Assembly: GCF_042453785.1 (NCBI RefSeq)
Contig: NC_091677.1
Coordinates: 26,537,501-26,601,500, forward strand
From: Malus domestica
Taxonomy: Eukaryota > Streptophyta > Magnoliopsida > Rosales > Rosaceae
Direction of reading: 5' to 3'
DNA: 64,000 nt
Positions 27,601 through 47,022 of the stretch are shown piece by piece (the first letter of the stretch is position 1; every line of letters starts with the position of its first letter). The notes under the pieces were generated by a model, which was given only the letters and a program-made list of their open reading frames with translations, was not told the DNA's origin and did no database searches. The translations under genes and the position numbers were made by a program.

Positions 27601-29464
27601 TTGACCCATCCTTTTCTGTTGTCCACAGCCCTGTGCAAGATGTTGCTGACTCCTGCAGAACTGGTGCTGCCACCAATGTTATCTTTGGGCTTGCTCTGGG
27701 ATACAAATCAGTCATCATTCCAATTTTTGCCATTGCAGTCAGCATTTATGTTAGTTTTAGCTTTGCTGCTATGTATGGCATTGCAGTGGCTGCACTTGGG
27801 ATGCTGAGCACCATTGCTACAGGATTGGCCATTGATGCTTACGGTCCCATCAGTGACAATGCTGGAGGCATTGCTGAAATGGCTGGCATGAGCCATAGAA
27901 TCCGTGAGAGAACTGATGCTCTTGATGCTGCTGGGAATACCACTGCTGCTATTGGAAAGGTATAATTGACATACTTTCAGAATGTGCCATATCTACCTGT
28001 AGCTTGTTGTCTTATTCGCTTGTGCAAGCCATCCTTCTGTGTGAATTAGACGTCTGTTTTCTTCTGTTTGGCCTGTTTCTGAAGTTGAAAAATACACCAA
28101 TAAACATAGTATAATTTTGTTGTTTTCTTATAAAAAAGTATGCCCGTGTGTTCTAAAAGTAGACTGCAGAGTCCTACAGTTAGATTTAATACTATTTATT
28201 GCTGCTGTTATTGGAAATGCTAGGAATTCGGCAACTTGATCTACTAAGACTGCCATATTTAGTATAATGTTCTTCGCTAACTACTGCTTTGTGTCTGTTT
28301 TCCTTGGCTTGTCTTTATGAAACCTACTTTTACAGTGCTTAGCTAACTCAAAATGTCCTCCTACGAGAGTTATATTGTGCTTGGATGTTTCTATTTTTTT
28401 CCTGACTTTGCATGTGAAGAGGTCTTTCTGATTGATCAATGAATTATTTTATTGTAGGGATTTGCCATTGGATCTGCTGCTCTGGTGTCATTGGCTCTAT
28501 TTGGCGCCTTTGTCAGTCGTGCAGCAATCTCAACTGTTGATGTCTTAACCCCAAAGGTCTTTATTGGACTTATCGTGGGCGCAATGCTTCCTTACTGGTT
28601 CTCTGCCATGACAATGAAGAGTGTGGGAAGTGCTGCACTAAAAATGGTTGAGGAAGTCCGTAGGCAGTTCAATACCATTCCAGGTCTCATGGAGGGCACT
28701 GCTAAGCCTGACTATGCTACCTGCGTCAAGATCTCCACTGATGCATCCATCAAGGAGATGATTCCACCTGGTGCCCTTGTCATTCTTACACCTCTTATTG
28801 TTGGAACATTCTTTGGCGTGGAGACCCTATCCGGTGTTCTGGCTGGTTCCCTTGTTTCTGGTGTGCAGGTAATGTTGTGACCATAGGCAACTACACATAT
28901 CTGTGACTGCTGGTTTATTTATATGCAATAATCAATTTGAAATTTGGGAATGAAGTATATACTTGTGGATATTCGATATTGATCGCCAATTATTGATTTG
29001 AATATATCAGATAGCGATATCTGCTTCTAACACTGGTGGTGCATGGGACAATGCTAAGAAGTACATTGAGGTAAACATTTTGACTCTATTGTTAGGTCAG
29101 ATTCTTTAATCAACTAGCTCTTAGTTGTATTTCTCCTACGAATGTTGGAAGATGTCCCGAGTTTGAATTCTCCTCCCTGTTGATCCATCGGGTTAAGTTA
29201 TCTGTTTACTAAAATTTGAAACGAATCATGGATTAATATGGGGGTTTTGGTTTTCAGGCCGGTGCTTCAGAGCATGCAAGGACCCTTGGCCCGAAGGGTT
29301 CAGACCCACACAAGGCAGCAGTGATTGGTGACACCATTGGAGACCCGCTCAAGGACACCTCAGGGCCATCACTCAACATCCTTATTAAGCTCATGGCAGT
29401 GGAGTCCCTCGTGTTTGCTCCCTTCTTCGCCACTCATGGCGGCCTACTTTTCAAGATCTTTTGA
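24620..29464 (+). CDS. AVP1: Vacuolar H+-translocating inorganic pyrophosphatase, type I
   Basis: The enzyme splits pyrophosphate and pumps protons across the tonoplast. The eight exons are 24620-24872, 26233-26807, 26897-27276, 27460-27546, 27629-27959, 28458-28868, 29011-29070 and 29258-29464, giving 2304 bp and 767 residues, normal for plants. The catalytic pyrophosphate-binding block DNVGDNVGD is at residues 280-288, just after [14 protein letters not shown] at 534-539 has alanine where K+-independent type II enzymes have lysine, so this is the K+-dependent AVP1-like type. Many hydrophobic spans fit the 16-helix membrane fold; the protein ends [10 protein letters not shown]. The start is the ATG at 24620 ([11 protein letters not shown]); a GTG six bases upstream is not needed. 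Intron 1 is long (1360 bp). Arogenate dehydrogenase follows downstream, as I recall in Arabidopsis. Confidence 0.97.
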
Positions 29465-29904
29465 GGGAAGGAGTGTATGATGGCCATTGTATCAGGGGGA
29501 AATGGCCTTGTAATATCATTTTGTTCTATTTTTGGTCCAGAGAGCGGAGGTTTTATTAACTTTTCTTTTTCTTGTACCAGTATTCCTCTTCCCACCTTGC
29601 TTCTTAGGCAGTGTTGCAGTTAAATTGCAAACTCTGAGAATTAATGACGAAGATTTGATGTACCGAAATGAAATGTTCAACGAAAATTGGGTTCTATCTT
29701 GAACTCGAGATTTCGTTTTCCCCCGAATTTTGGTAGCACCGCCGACTTTTGGGATCATCAATTTGATTTTCTGTCATTAACACAATTTGTTGATGGCAAC
29801 TGAATGTATTGTTTGGCATTGTGTTGGACATGGATAGGTACGACTCTGACATGGATGATACTCAATATGCCCAGTGATTGATTACAAAATTTGCATGGAA
29901 GTTT
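29465..29904. other. 3' flank of V-PPase
   Basis: Contains the 3' untranslated region. No other gene seen; the frames on the minus strand here look like chance. Confidence 0.4.
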
Positions 29905-30650
29905 TCTAGCTCTCGATTTGAATGAGGCGTTCACTCTACGGATTGAAACAATCGGTATTCCCTCTCTTAAGTGAGTATTTGATTAGTTATATATATATGA
30001 ATAAGAGTAATGCTAGGTTAATCAATTGTTTAGACCAAATTTACAAATCATGTGATGTGTCACCAATAGAAAATAAACACACTAATCAACACTTAAGTAA
30101 TAATTCAATCATTAACAATCATGTCATATTTTTACAAAATATAGTTTAAATATATGGTCTCCCTAGCATTATCATATGAATAAACTATGCCTTGTGTATT
30201 CAAGTTACATTCTGAATGTGCCAGAGTTTCAATCAATGACATGAATCTCAATTGAACTCAGTTTTGAGAAAATTGCCTCGCACCTGATATCGGAATTTGA
30301 GATGAAAGATCTTGGAACACTCAACGCTATCTTGGCCTGAAGTTCAAAATTAGTAATATTATATGTACTTGCATTGTTTAGACGATATTCTAGTTCACCA
30401 GTCGAACTACACCAGAAGGTGTTGCCTACCCATTATCATCTATGCATTAGATGCAAAGGAGATCTCTAAAGAGTAAATGGAGCCTAAAGATGCAGCACTA
30501 CGCTACATGCCACCATTGAATTAGTGATAAAGACATCGTAAGTTACCTTAAAGGTATTTCAGATTTGGGCTTATTCTATCCCGATGCATCTCAAAATAGA
30601 TTACTCTCTGGTATTTGGAATGATGATTGTCTTGTTAGGTTGCTAACACG
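29905..30650 (+). pseudogene. Decayed Copia polyprotein (reverse transcriptase to RNase H)
   Basis: RRSLYGLKQS then LSEYLIS near 29925-29985 match the Copia reverse-transcriptase block LYGLKQSPRxW...LSEYL. After an inserted MITE the line continues with broken frames: MNKLCLVYS, EFEMKDLGT-like sequence at about 30295, a LDDI-like stretch near 30380, and DIVSYLKGISDLGLFYPD at about 30532. Frameshifts and stops are frequent. No LTRs could be assigned. Confidence 0.65.
30005..30173. mobile_element. Small MITE inserted in the Copia remnant
   Basis: A 169-bp element with ends GAGTAATGCTAGG and CCTAGCATTATC, flanked by a perfect 10-bp match ATATGAATAA at 29995-30004 and 30174-30183. Removing it rejoins the Copia reading (SEYLISYIYMNK then LCLVYS), so it inserted after the retroelement. 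A 9-10 bp duplication suggests a Mutator-like origin. Confidence 0.8.
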
Positions 30651-31312
30651 GGTTACTTGTCTGAAACTGTGCAGGGCATCTACTTGAGTATTTACACACT
30701 CAATGGAAGTAGTGTTGTTAAAATTATGACACATGTGATTGTATAAATTCTAATAAATTATAAATAGAAATCCTATGAGATCTAAAAGATCTTTTCTATT
30801 AGCGCAGAGCCGACCCTAAGAGTAGCCGAAGTAGGTGCCCGTTTATGGCCTCCACCTTAAAGGGGCCCCAATTTAAAAAATAAATATTTATATAAATATT
30901 ACAATTATATTCAATGAAAAAATATAAAAAAAAAAAATCATGGGCAATAATATAATTTTCCACAATTTTTTTTCTTTTTTTTTCTTTTCTCTCACCTACA
31001 TGTAACTATAGTTTCACGTTTATAAAAATTACTATTCTCTTCACTCTAGTATGTTGTAATTCATTCTTTTACTGAACGTAAAGTAACATTGTAACAATAG
31101 AAAAATGAATGGAATTTGGCGTACTGGGTAGAGACTCTTATTTCAGTTCGAATTGATTGAAAAATTAGAATATATAAACTTAATTAGTACATTTGTGTCT
31201 AAAAACGTGAGACGTATAATATTTGTATATCTTTCTTCTTTTGATATCAATCATTAAAGATATTTGATATAGAAATAGACTTTTTGTATATTTAGCAAAC
31301 TTTTTATTATAC
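30651..31312. other. Intergenic; possible hAT end
   Basis: CAGAGCCGACCCTAAGAG at about 30804 followed by GGGGCCCCAATTT resembles the terminus of a plant hAT element (CAGGGCCGGCCCTG), but no matching right end was found nearby. The rest is AT-rich without genes. Confidence 0.3.
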
Positions 31313-32060
31313 TGTTGACCCTAAAAACTACCAAGCTTACGTGGCGCGCAGACCAAGTAATTAATAAGCTAACTACGTCCTTTGGTTTGATGCGGGGCGT
31401 GCCAACTCGTCGTCCGAGTCCGGTCGAGGAGTAAAATGTGTTGATGTTGCGTTGAGGGCGCGACTGACTTCTCGATCTTGCGACTATGGCCGAGGAAGGA
31501 ACATTCTCGACCTTCGGGTTCTAGAGCCTAAAGACAAGACTGCTAGTTTTGTGAAGTTCAATATCAAATTTCAGCTTTCAATGTGCCGAATGTAGTAACT
31601 TGTAACATCTCACTTCGCCCAGAAGGCTAATGAGATGACCTCTGCCAATAAGGGCTTGAAAATCCTTCTAGACCGAGACTTTGATAGATAACCAGTTGGC
31701 CTTGACGCATTGTTGTTTATCCAAACTGAAGATGTTCGCTGGTTGCCTTCACAGTGCTGTTTATCCAAACTGAAGATATGTTGGCGAAAAAGGAAAATAA
31801 AAATCTCAAGGTAGTTGAGAGGTTTCGTGTAGAGCGAGAGTTTGTGCATGACAGTTTGTTTGTTGAATTGGAGGGGCTTTACACGTTGTTTGCAGCCTTG
31901 TATTTATAGTAGTCATATTTTCTGTTTGGCATGGCCTGGATTATTCCATAGAGTCCAACTAAAAATTAAACTCCCTCCACACGCTAACACAAGGCATCAC
32001 CACCATATTTTTTCCCTTGATAAGCCAATCCTTTTGCTAATAATTATCACAACCTAAATT
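31313..32060 (+). mobile_element. Putative LTR or LTR fragment (right end uncertain)
   Basis: Begins TGTTGACCCTAAAAACTACC, an LTR-like start, followed by GC-richer sequence, and has a TATTTATAG box near 31900. No primer-binding site, coding block or partner LTR is visible. TGTTTATCCAAACTGAAGAT occurs twice (about 31714 and 31757), a 43-bp local repeat. Could be a solo LTR. Confidence 0.4.
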
Positions 32061-32204
32061 GGTGCTAGTTAGGTAGCATATTCGAAATGCCTGATGCTAA
32101 CCACGTGCATTAGAACTCTCATTAATTTCAAACCCTCCATGCTGCTTGGCGGCCAAATCCTCCACGTGTATGTGAATTATGTATGTCGTAAGCACTTGCA
32201 ATTT

Positions 32205-32408
32205 GGAGATGGATTGTCTGCCCTGCCCTCCCCTTCCCATACCCTCCCCATGCCCTCATGTTTTGTACGGTCACGGTTAAGTCACGTCAATATTTTATAT
32301 TATTTTTTTTATAAATATAATAAGACAAAAAGCAAATGTTGAAGTGGCTTAATTATGACCACAGAAAACAAGAGGGTATGGGAAGGGGAGGGCAGACAAT
32401 CCATCTCC
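32205..32408. mobile_element. MITE with 8-9 bp duplication (copy 2)
   Basis: A 204-bp relative of the element at 22305-22525: starts GGAGATGGATTGTCTGCCCT, ends GGGCAGACAATCCATCTCC. The flanks TGCAATTT and TACAATTT give an imperfect 8-bp duplication. Both copies share GTCACGGTTAAGTCACGTCA-like sequence in the left half. Confidence 0.85.
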
Positions 32409-32416
32409 CTACAATT

Positions 32417-32860
32417 TAATTGCAATGCTAACTCTTGAAAGCCTGATCACATTCCATTAATGTCACCAAGCCTAGGCTACCTAGGCTTCCTACCTTATCA
32501 CCTTTAAACTCATCCATGCATGCATCCTGACCCTTCTTTCTTGAATACCAGCTTTGCAGCATATCCACATGTCCACACACATACCGCTTGCTTAGAAATA
32601 TAATTTGCACCTTATCTATTCCATTTAAGAATACGTCAAGATAATTCATATTAAAAAATAAATACTATGATAAAAACCATAATATTATCCTTTAATAACA
32701 AAACTATCCTCATTTTTCCATCCGACGATTGGAAGTTATGCTCATTCAACGACCTTAATTGCACTGGCCGATGATGTAAAATTGGGTCCAAACATATACA
32801 TATTAATGTACAAAGAGTTGTAGGTCAAAGAACTCTAGAGCCCTACTTCAAAAGCTAGCC
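32417..32860. other. Intergenic, no gene seen
   Basis: Lies between two MITEs. The minus-strand frame 32428-32649 resembles nothing that I know. Confidence 0.35.
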
Positions 32861-32863
32861 TAA

Positions 32864-33276
32864 GGGGGGTGTATTCAATTGAGAATGTGAGAGATTTTAA
32901 TGGATTTTTATGGAGTTTAATTGATTTGTAGAGATTCTATATAAAATTTTGATTCAATTCCCTCGAAATCTCATGGGTAGAGGTGAGATTTGTGGATGCT
33001 TAAAATACACTACGAAATCTCTCAAATTCCCTCTAATTCCTCAACTTTCTCAAATTCTTTAAAATCAATTTCTAATTGAATACACCTGGAATGTTATAAA
33101 CTTCTTTAAAATCTTAATTGAATACACCTGGATTTCTAAGGATTTTAATAAACTATCTTAAAATTTTAATTGAATACACCTAGAATTTCAGAGAATCATT
33201 TAAAATCTCAATTGAATACCCCTAGATTCATTAAAAGAATTAAAATCCTTTAAAATCCCAATTGAATACACCCTCC
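32864..33276. mobile_element. Tourist-like MITE with repeated subterminal motif
   Basis: Ends GGGGGGTGTATTCAATTG and CAATTGAATACACCCTCC with a TAA duplication at 32861-32863 and 33277-33279. The right half carries the end motif AATTGAATACACC about five times (near 33076, 33117, 33166, 33211 as TACCCC, and the terminus), separated by TTTAAAATC-type spacers. The repeated end motif may be transposase binding sites or the result of end duplication. Confidence 0.85.
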
Positions 33277-33367
33277 TAAAGCTCCCAAATTCTCAGGGCC
33301 GGCATTGTATTAGCGTTTATAAATTTTTTTTTCTTTCACTTACATGCCATCAAAGCATATCGCTAAT

Positions 33368-33420
33368 TTAAAAAAAAAAAAAATAAATAAAAAAAAAAAT
33401 AAATAAAAAAAAAAAATAAT
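33368..33420. repeat. A-rich low-complexity tract
   Basis: About 50 bases of A with regular T interruptions (AAATAAATAAA) just upstream of arogenate dehydrogenase; may lie in its promoter or leader. Confidence 0.8.
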
Positions 33421-33559
33421 AATTCACTCCTACGTCTTTCACATTTCTCACCAACTTCTCTCTCTTTCATATAATTCACAAGACTCATAAGGCATTTGCA
33501 CCGCATCTCCTCCCTCCCCCCTTCTTGCTCAAAACTCCCCGCCGCAATCAACAGCAACG

Positions 33560-34729
33560 ATGCTCCCATTCTCTTCCACACAAACCACCCCCTCACCTCC
33601 CCCTCCAAATCTCTACCCTTCTTCCCACTCAATCTCTCACTCTCTCCCCTCACCTCCTTCCACTCTCAAGCTCCCCAAAAACCACACCCACCTCCATCCC
33701 CATCGCCTCCGAATCCGAGCCATGGATGCAGCTCAGCCCTTCGACTACGAAACCCAGATCAAAACCCATTACCAAAAATCCAACGCCCTCAAAATCGCCA
33801 TTCTTGGCTTCGGAAACTTCGGTCAGTTCCTTGCCAAAGCCTTCGTCCGGCAAGGCCACACAGTCCTCGCACAATCTCGCTCCGACTACACCAAAGCAGC
33901 ACAAAGCCTCGGGGTTTTGTTCTACACCGACCCCAATGATCTCTGCGAGCAACACCCAGAAGTTGTTATCTTGTGCACTTCGATTTTGTCCTCTGAAAAG
34001 GTAATCAGATCGTTCCCATTCCAGAGGCTTAGAAGAAACACTCTTTTTGTTGATGTTCTTTCGGTCAAGGAATTTCCGAGGGATTTGTTGTTGAAGTACT
34101 TGCCTGTTGAATTTGATATTCTGTGCACCCATCCAATGTTTGGACCAGAGAGTGGGAAGAACTCGTGGGCTAATCTTCCTTTTGTGTACGATAAAGTTCG
34201 GATTGGGAATAATGGCTTTAGGCTCAATAGGTGTGAGAAATTTCTAGGCATTTTTGCTAAGGAGGGGTGTAGGATGGTTGAAATGTCGTGTGCCGAACAT
34301 GATAGGCATGCGGCAGGGTCACAATTTGTGACACACACAATGGGGAGGGTGTTGGAGAAGTTTAATTTGGAGTCTTCACCAATTAATACAAAAGGGTACG
34401 AGACATTGTTGAATTTGGTGGAGAATACATCCGGGGACAGCTTTGATTTGTATTACGGGTTGTTTATGTATAACAAGAATGCAATGGAGCAGTTGGAGAG
34501 ATTGGACAATGCGTTTGAGGCTCTTAAGCAAGAGTTGTTTGGGAATTTGCACGAGGTTTGTAGGAAGCAGTTGTTTGGGACTGCAGAAGCAGCAGAAGCT
34601 CCAAGAGAAGAGCCTGCCCAGCCCCAGAAATTGCTTATGGTTGATGCTCAAAACGGACGTGATGAGACTCCTAAGAAAGGTCACGAAAATGGTGCTCCTC
34701 TGAATTCTCCTTCTGTATTTCCGAGATAA
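33560..34729 (+). CDS. ADH2: Arogenate dehydrogenase, chloroplastic
   Basis: It oxidises and decarboxylates arogenate to tyrosine with NADP in the plastid, the last step of plant tyrosine synthesis. The gene is intronless, 389 codons. Residues 1 to about 54 are rich in S, P and T with few acids, a plausible chloroplast transit peptide; a second ATG (MDAAQPFDYE, residue 55) could start a cytosolic form. The Rossmann nucleotide loop GFGNFG is at 83-88, and the TyrA-family block CTHPMFGPESG at about 189-199 contains the conserved histidine. A later block KGYETLLNLVENTSGDSFDLYYGLF is typical of the plant enzymes. The C-terminal tail of about 45 residues is polar and low in similarity. No break is seen. 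It sits 4.1 kb after V-PPase on the same strand. Confidence 0.95.
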   Translation: MLPFSSTQTTPSPPPPNLYPSSHSISHSLPSPPSTLKLPKNHTHLHPHRLRIRAMDAAQPFDYETQIKTHYQKSNALKIAILGFGNFGQFLAKAFVRQGHTVLAQSRSDYTKAAQSLGVLFYTDPNDLCEQHPEVVILCTSILSSEKVIRSFPFQRLRRNTLFVDVLSVKEFPRDLLLKYLPVEFDILCTHPMFGPESGKNSWANLPFVYDKVRIGNNGFRLNRCEKFLGIFAKEGCRMVEMSCAEHDRHAAGSQFVTHTMGRVLEKFNLESSPINTKGYETLLNLVENTSGDSFDLYYGLFMYNKNAMEQLERLDNAFEALKQELFGNLHEVCRKQLFGTAEAAEAPREEPAQPQKLLMVDAQNGRDETPKKGHENGAPLNSPSVFPR

Positions 34730-36729
34730 TATGCTCAATGTGTGAACAAGTTGTGTTTCGTCTTTCGTCTTACTCCTTCAGTTAAGATGTATGATTTTGT
34801 GAATCGTTGACTGGATTTGATTTCCTCGGGCCAGAAGCCCTGCAGCCTTGCACAATGTGGCACATGCCTTCATGTATTTGGAGTACTTAAGACATATTTC
34901 AAATTCTTTATTAGTAGTATAATTAATTAATGGAAACATGCTTGCTCTGGTTGAAATTTCACATTCAAAGTTGATTTGCTTCTGTTTAATAGATAGTTTC
35001 TTAGTAGCATTGGGTGTTAATTAATATCTTAAACCATTTGATTTGATCTGTTTGAATGTATATTATAATAAACTATTCGAATTAGTATCCCCACAATCTT
35101 GTAGATTTTGGTGAAATTGAAAGGAGCACGAGAAATTGGTAGCATTAGAATTGTAAAACATCAGGAGTGCAACTGGTCCTCTTCATATCTTCTATTTGTT
35201 GACTGCTTATAAAATGTTGTTGCCTTTCACTGCAGATTAGGAAGGAAATGGACTAACATGCTCCAAAGTTTAAGTTTGCACTGGAAATTGGAAATAGTTT
35301 AGAATATATGAATTACAACTATATGGATATGGATAACTTAGTATCTGATATGTACAACACTTTTGTCAACATTATACTTTCTGATCGTCTTTCTCGTCTT
35401 TCTTTTCATCTTTAAAACAATCAAGTTATGGCTGGCTCTTGATAAGTTGATGTCCTCTATTTGCACTCGAATTGCTGCATGGCCTTTGATCACTTCCTAG
35501 TATATATTGGCTTCCTATGTGTTACAATCTTTCTTAAGAAGATGGGGAAAGTTATTTTTCTTGTACACACGCTTGCAGGAACAAAGCAGCTGCACTAAAG
35601 CAACAGCAACTATGTAGTGTAAACGATCACCTTGAAAGCAGCCCCAAGAATTGAGTGCCGATCTGGCTCTGTGCTTGATGAAAGGAGAGTGTTGTTGACG
35701 AGGAAGTTGGAGATAAGAAGGAACCCATTCAGTTTAAATCAGTACTAGTGAAAGTCCATGAATCAGTACTAGTCGTACTTTTTCTTGAAGAAGTGAAATA
35801 CCAGCCATATTAGCGGCTCAACGAGGAACTCCGCTGTGTAATTGTCGTTGATACGTGCAATGATTGGAACATATTGGACCCTTGTTCTTGTTTACGTCCA
35901 AAATTAAGTGACCACTGATAAAGTACAAGGTGGGCAGAGGACAAGAGAATAGTGAAAGAGTAGAGCAGGTAACAAGATCCATTCTCCGCTCAATCGAATT
36001 AGTAATCTATTCAGCTTTGTACCTGAATTATTTTGTGAAGGACATTGTATCGTGTGTTGTTAGTTGTTATGGAAGGGTTTGATTCGTATGAACTTGTACT
36101 TCGTCTAATGGTTTTTATGTTTCCAGTGTTGAAACTCTTCCTCCCTCCTCCCTGATAAGAAAGGGATTACATTATTTGGTTACTGTGGGAATTTTATGCA
36201 AAGACTATTTTGGTCGTCTGGACTTGTAATCTCACTATTTTATAGTAGTAGTATGGTACTATCCGGTGTTTTATAGGGCATGCCAAACGAGTCATTGTTT
36301 AGGAGTACTACCACATTGGGAAGCAAAGCCTTGGAACGCGATATATAAGATTTTGGGTCTCGAGAAGCAATTTCTTTTCCATTTCGTCTATCAACATACT
36401 TTGAATATAGTAGATTATCCACGCCAATCCAATTCTAGAGACCAAAGCGTCCCTCATTGTTGTAATTGGACAATTCTTAATGTCAATGACCAATATAGAA
36501 ACCATAATAATGAGCATAAGTTTTATTTGAGCTCACACTCTTTTGTGAGTTAAGCTAATTCGTCAAGGCGTGTGCTCGTCCCTTGCAACTTAAGGTCAAA
36601 TTATCTTTGGTCAGGGCGTGTGCTCGCCTTCATTATCTTCCAACCAACCGAGCCCAAACTAGAATCCACTCGATTGACCAACATTAGGAGAAATTCTTTT
36701 GTATTTCGACCAGACCACGTGTCTACATT
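34730..36729. other. 3' flank and spacer, no gene seen
   Basis: Holds the 3' untranslated region of arogenate dehydrogenase. At about 35577 CTTGCAGGAACAAAGCAGC looks like an acceptor and opens a short frame of about 20 codons, too short to name. Sequence around 36270-36540 looks like an unclassified repeat. Confidence 0.35.
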
Positions 36730-37065
36730 TACGAAACAAAAACCACCATCTACCCCACTTCTCTCTTTGTGTCTCATTCCCTCTTTACACCACACGCATA
36801 GCCCACCGCATCCTGTGACCTGACACAAGAACCTCTCCAAAATTGGGCCCATATTTTTCAGGCCATCTCACTCGCATTCGCACAGTGTCACCAATGCCGC
36901 GAAGCACCTGATCATCCAAACCAAAGAATAAGATCCAACGGTCCGTAATCTTCTTCCATATCCCATTTCATCTGCTTCAGGTTCCATCGGAAGTCCCAAA
37001 ACTCTCTCTTCCTCTCGCTGTGCTTTGCGTAGTAGCTTCCCTTTCAACTTCGGAGCTGTTCCAAA

Positions 37066-41069
<4,004 letters not shown>

Positions 41070-41463
41070 AACTATGGCATATGTTGTCTCTAATAAAGCA
41101 ACGGTTGGATGCCGTCAGGGTTCCCTTTGCTGTGAGAACTTGTCGAATTTGTTATGCTCGACCATTTTTTGTACTAAGATGGCAGTATTATCTCTGCCGG
41201 TAATGTAATTGTGTATTTTTCATCTTTCAATATGCTGTGGTGTAAGCTATACAGCTTTTTAATTGATATCCAGAACTCAAAACCACCTGAATCTTTGTTT
41301 CTTCTTTTATAATAACTGAGTTGTCTAAGGTTAAGGTCGTCGTCGGGCATTGGAAGGTATTTGGGCAAAAATTCTAGTATGTTTCGGTGTATGATGTGCA
41401 CTGGATGCATGATACATGAATACAACTTTTGAGACTTGGAACAAGATGTAGGTACTTGTACTG

Positions 41464-41657
41464 TGTGGCTGCCGAGAAATGGAAAACAAGAAATTCTGGT
41501 AATGACCCTTTCGATTTGCAAGCCTCCTATACAGAATTGTAAAGTGTTGAATTTGTAAGGTTCAGATTTTTCTTGGTAAGTTTTCTCGGCAGCCAAACAC
41601 TGCAGCCAAATCTTTTGAAGTGGGAAATTAGTGTTTATTTATTTATTGGTTTCTGGG
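41464..41657 (+). pseudogene. Duplicated 5' fragment of the calcineurin-B-like gene
   Basis: This stretch matches about 47945-48200, the leader region just upstream of the calcineurin-B-like start codon: TTCTGGTAATGACCC, CAAGCCTCCTATAC, GATTTTTCTTGG, GCCAAACACTGCAGCC and GGGAAATTAGTGTTTAT occur in both in order. Similarity stops at TTGGTTTCTGG near 41657, where the upstream flank of the second NDUFV2 copy begins. It is non-coding and marks the junction of a tandem duplication. Confidence 0.85.
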
Positions 41658-41976
41658 ACAAAATCAAGAGACAAAATCCACCCTCTAACCCACTTACACC
41701 GCGCACCCATAACCCACCACATCGCGTGACCTGAAGGAGGAACTTCTCCAACATTAGGCCCATATTTTTCAGTCCATTTAACTCGCATTCGCACAGTGTC
41801 ACTAATGCCGCGAAGCACCTGATCGTCCCAACCAAGCAACAAGATCCAACGGTCCGTAATCTTTTCCCACATCCCATCTCATCAGCTTCGGCTTCCATCG
41901 GAAGTCCCAAAACTGTCTCCTCCTCTCGCCGTGCTTTGCGTAGTAGCTCCCCTTTGAACTTCGGAGCTGTTCCAAA

Positions 41977-46041
<4,065 letters not shown>

Positions 46042-46502
46042 AACTATGGTACATGTCTCTAATAAAGCAAAGGTTGATGTTGTCAGGGTTCCCTTTGCTG
46101 TGAGAACTTGTCGAATTTGTTATGCTCGACCATTTTTGGTACTAAGATGGCAGTATTATTTCTGCCGGTGATGCAATTGTGTATGTTTTCGTCTTTAGTA
46201 TGCTGTGGTTTAAGTTATACAGCTTTTAATTGATATCCAGAACTTAAACCACCTGAATCCTTTGTTTCTTCTTTTATAATAACTGAGTTGTCAAAAACGT
46301 TAATGTCATCGTGAATTGGAAAGTATTTGGGCGGAAATTTTAGTATGTCTCGGTGTATGTCGTGCACTGGAAGCATCATACATGAATACAACTTTGAGAC
46401 TTGGAACAAGATGCAGGTATTTGTACTGTGTCATGTCAGGACTTGTACCGTGTCATGCCAAACCGCTAGTTGATGGGAAATCGTAGATGATACCAAATCA
46501 CC

Positions 46503-46694
46503 GGGAGTATTTTTGCTCACCACTATTTAGTGTGGTGTATGCTCATAATCTTATTTATCACTGTTAGATGATTTTGAACTTCGAGATTCATGTAGTGGAT
46601 AGGCACAAATCTCGAAATTCAAACTCATCTAATGGTGATAAATAAGATGGTGAGCATACACCACATTAAATGGTGGTGAGCAAAAATGCACTCA
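46503..46694. mobile_element. Foldback MITE with perfect 9-bp duplication
   Basis: A 192-bp near-palindrome: the left arm GAGTATTTTTGCTCACCAC pairs with GGTGGTGAGCAAAAATGCAC on the right over about 90 bases. It is flanked by CAAATCACC at 46494-46502 and 46695-46703. It lies after NDUFV2 copy 2 and has no counterpart after copy 1. Confidence 0.88.
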
Positions 46695-47022
46695 CAAATC
46701 ACCAAAGAGGTACAAAGCGGAATGCTAGCAACCTACTTATTTAAACCTTCTCGATTTTTCTTTTCATCATACAATGCTTTTTCATGGTTGGAATTGTCTA
46801 TTTTTTAGATCACCCTTTAAAGATTGTCATTGCAAAAAATTAACTAAATTTGAAATCACCTAGCCATCTAATAGTTATCCAATAAATTAACGAACCGTGT
46901 TACTTATTTAAACACTCAAATTTTGACAACGTTGATCAAATAGTTAAATAAAATTTTATTGGTAGATTTTTATATAGTTAATTTTTAAAGGGTGATATAA
47001 GAAGTAGATGGTTGTTCATTAA

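Noticed and set aside
33650-34338. Long frames on the minus strand and other plus frames across arogenate dehydrogenase
   Set aside because: GC-richer coding sequence gives overlapping open frames; only the 33560 frame matches a known family.
35577-35640. Exon-like stretch after TTGCAGGAACAAAG
   Set aside because: Too short, stops after about 12 codons, no donor or partner exon found.
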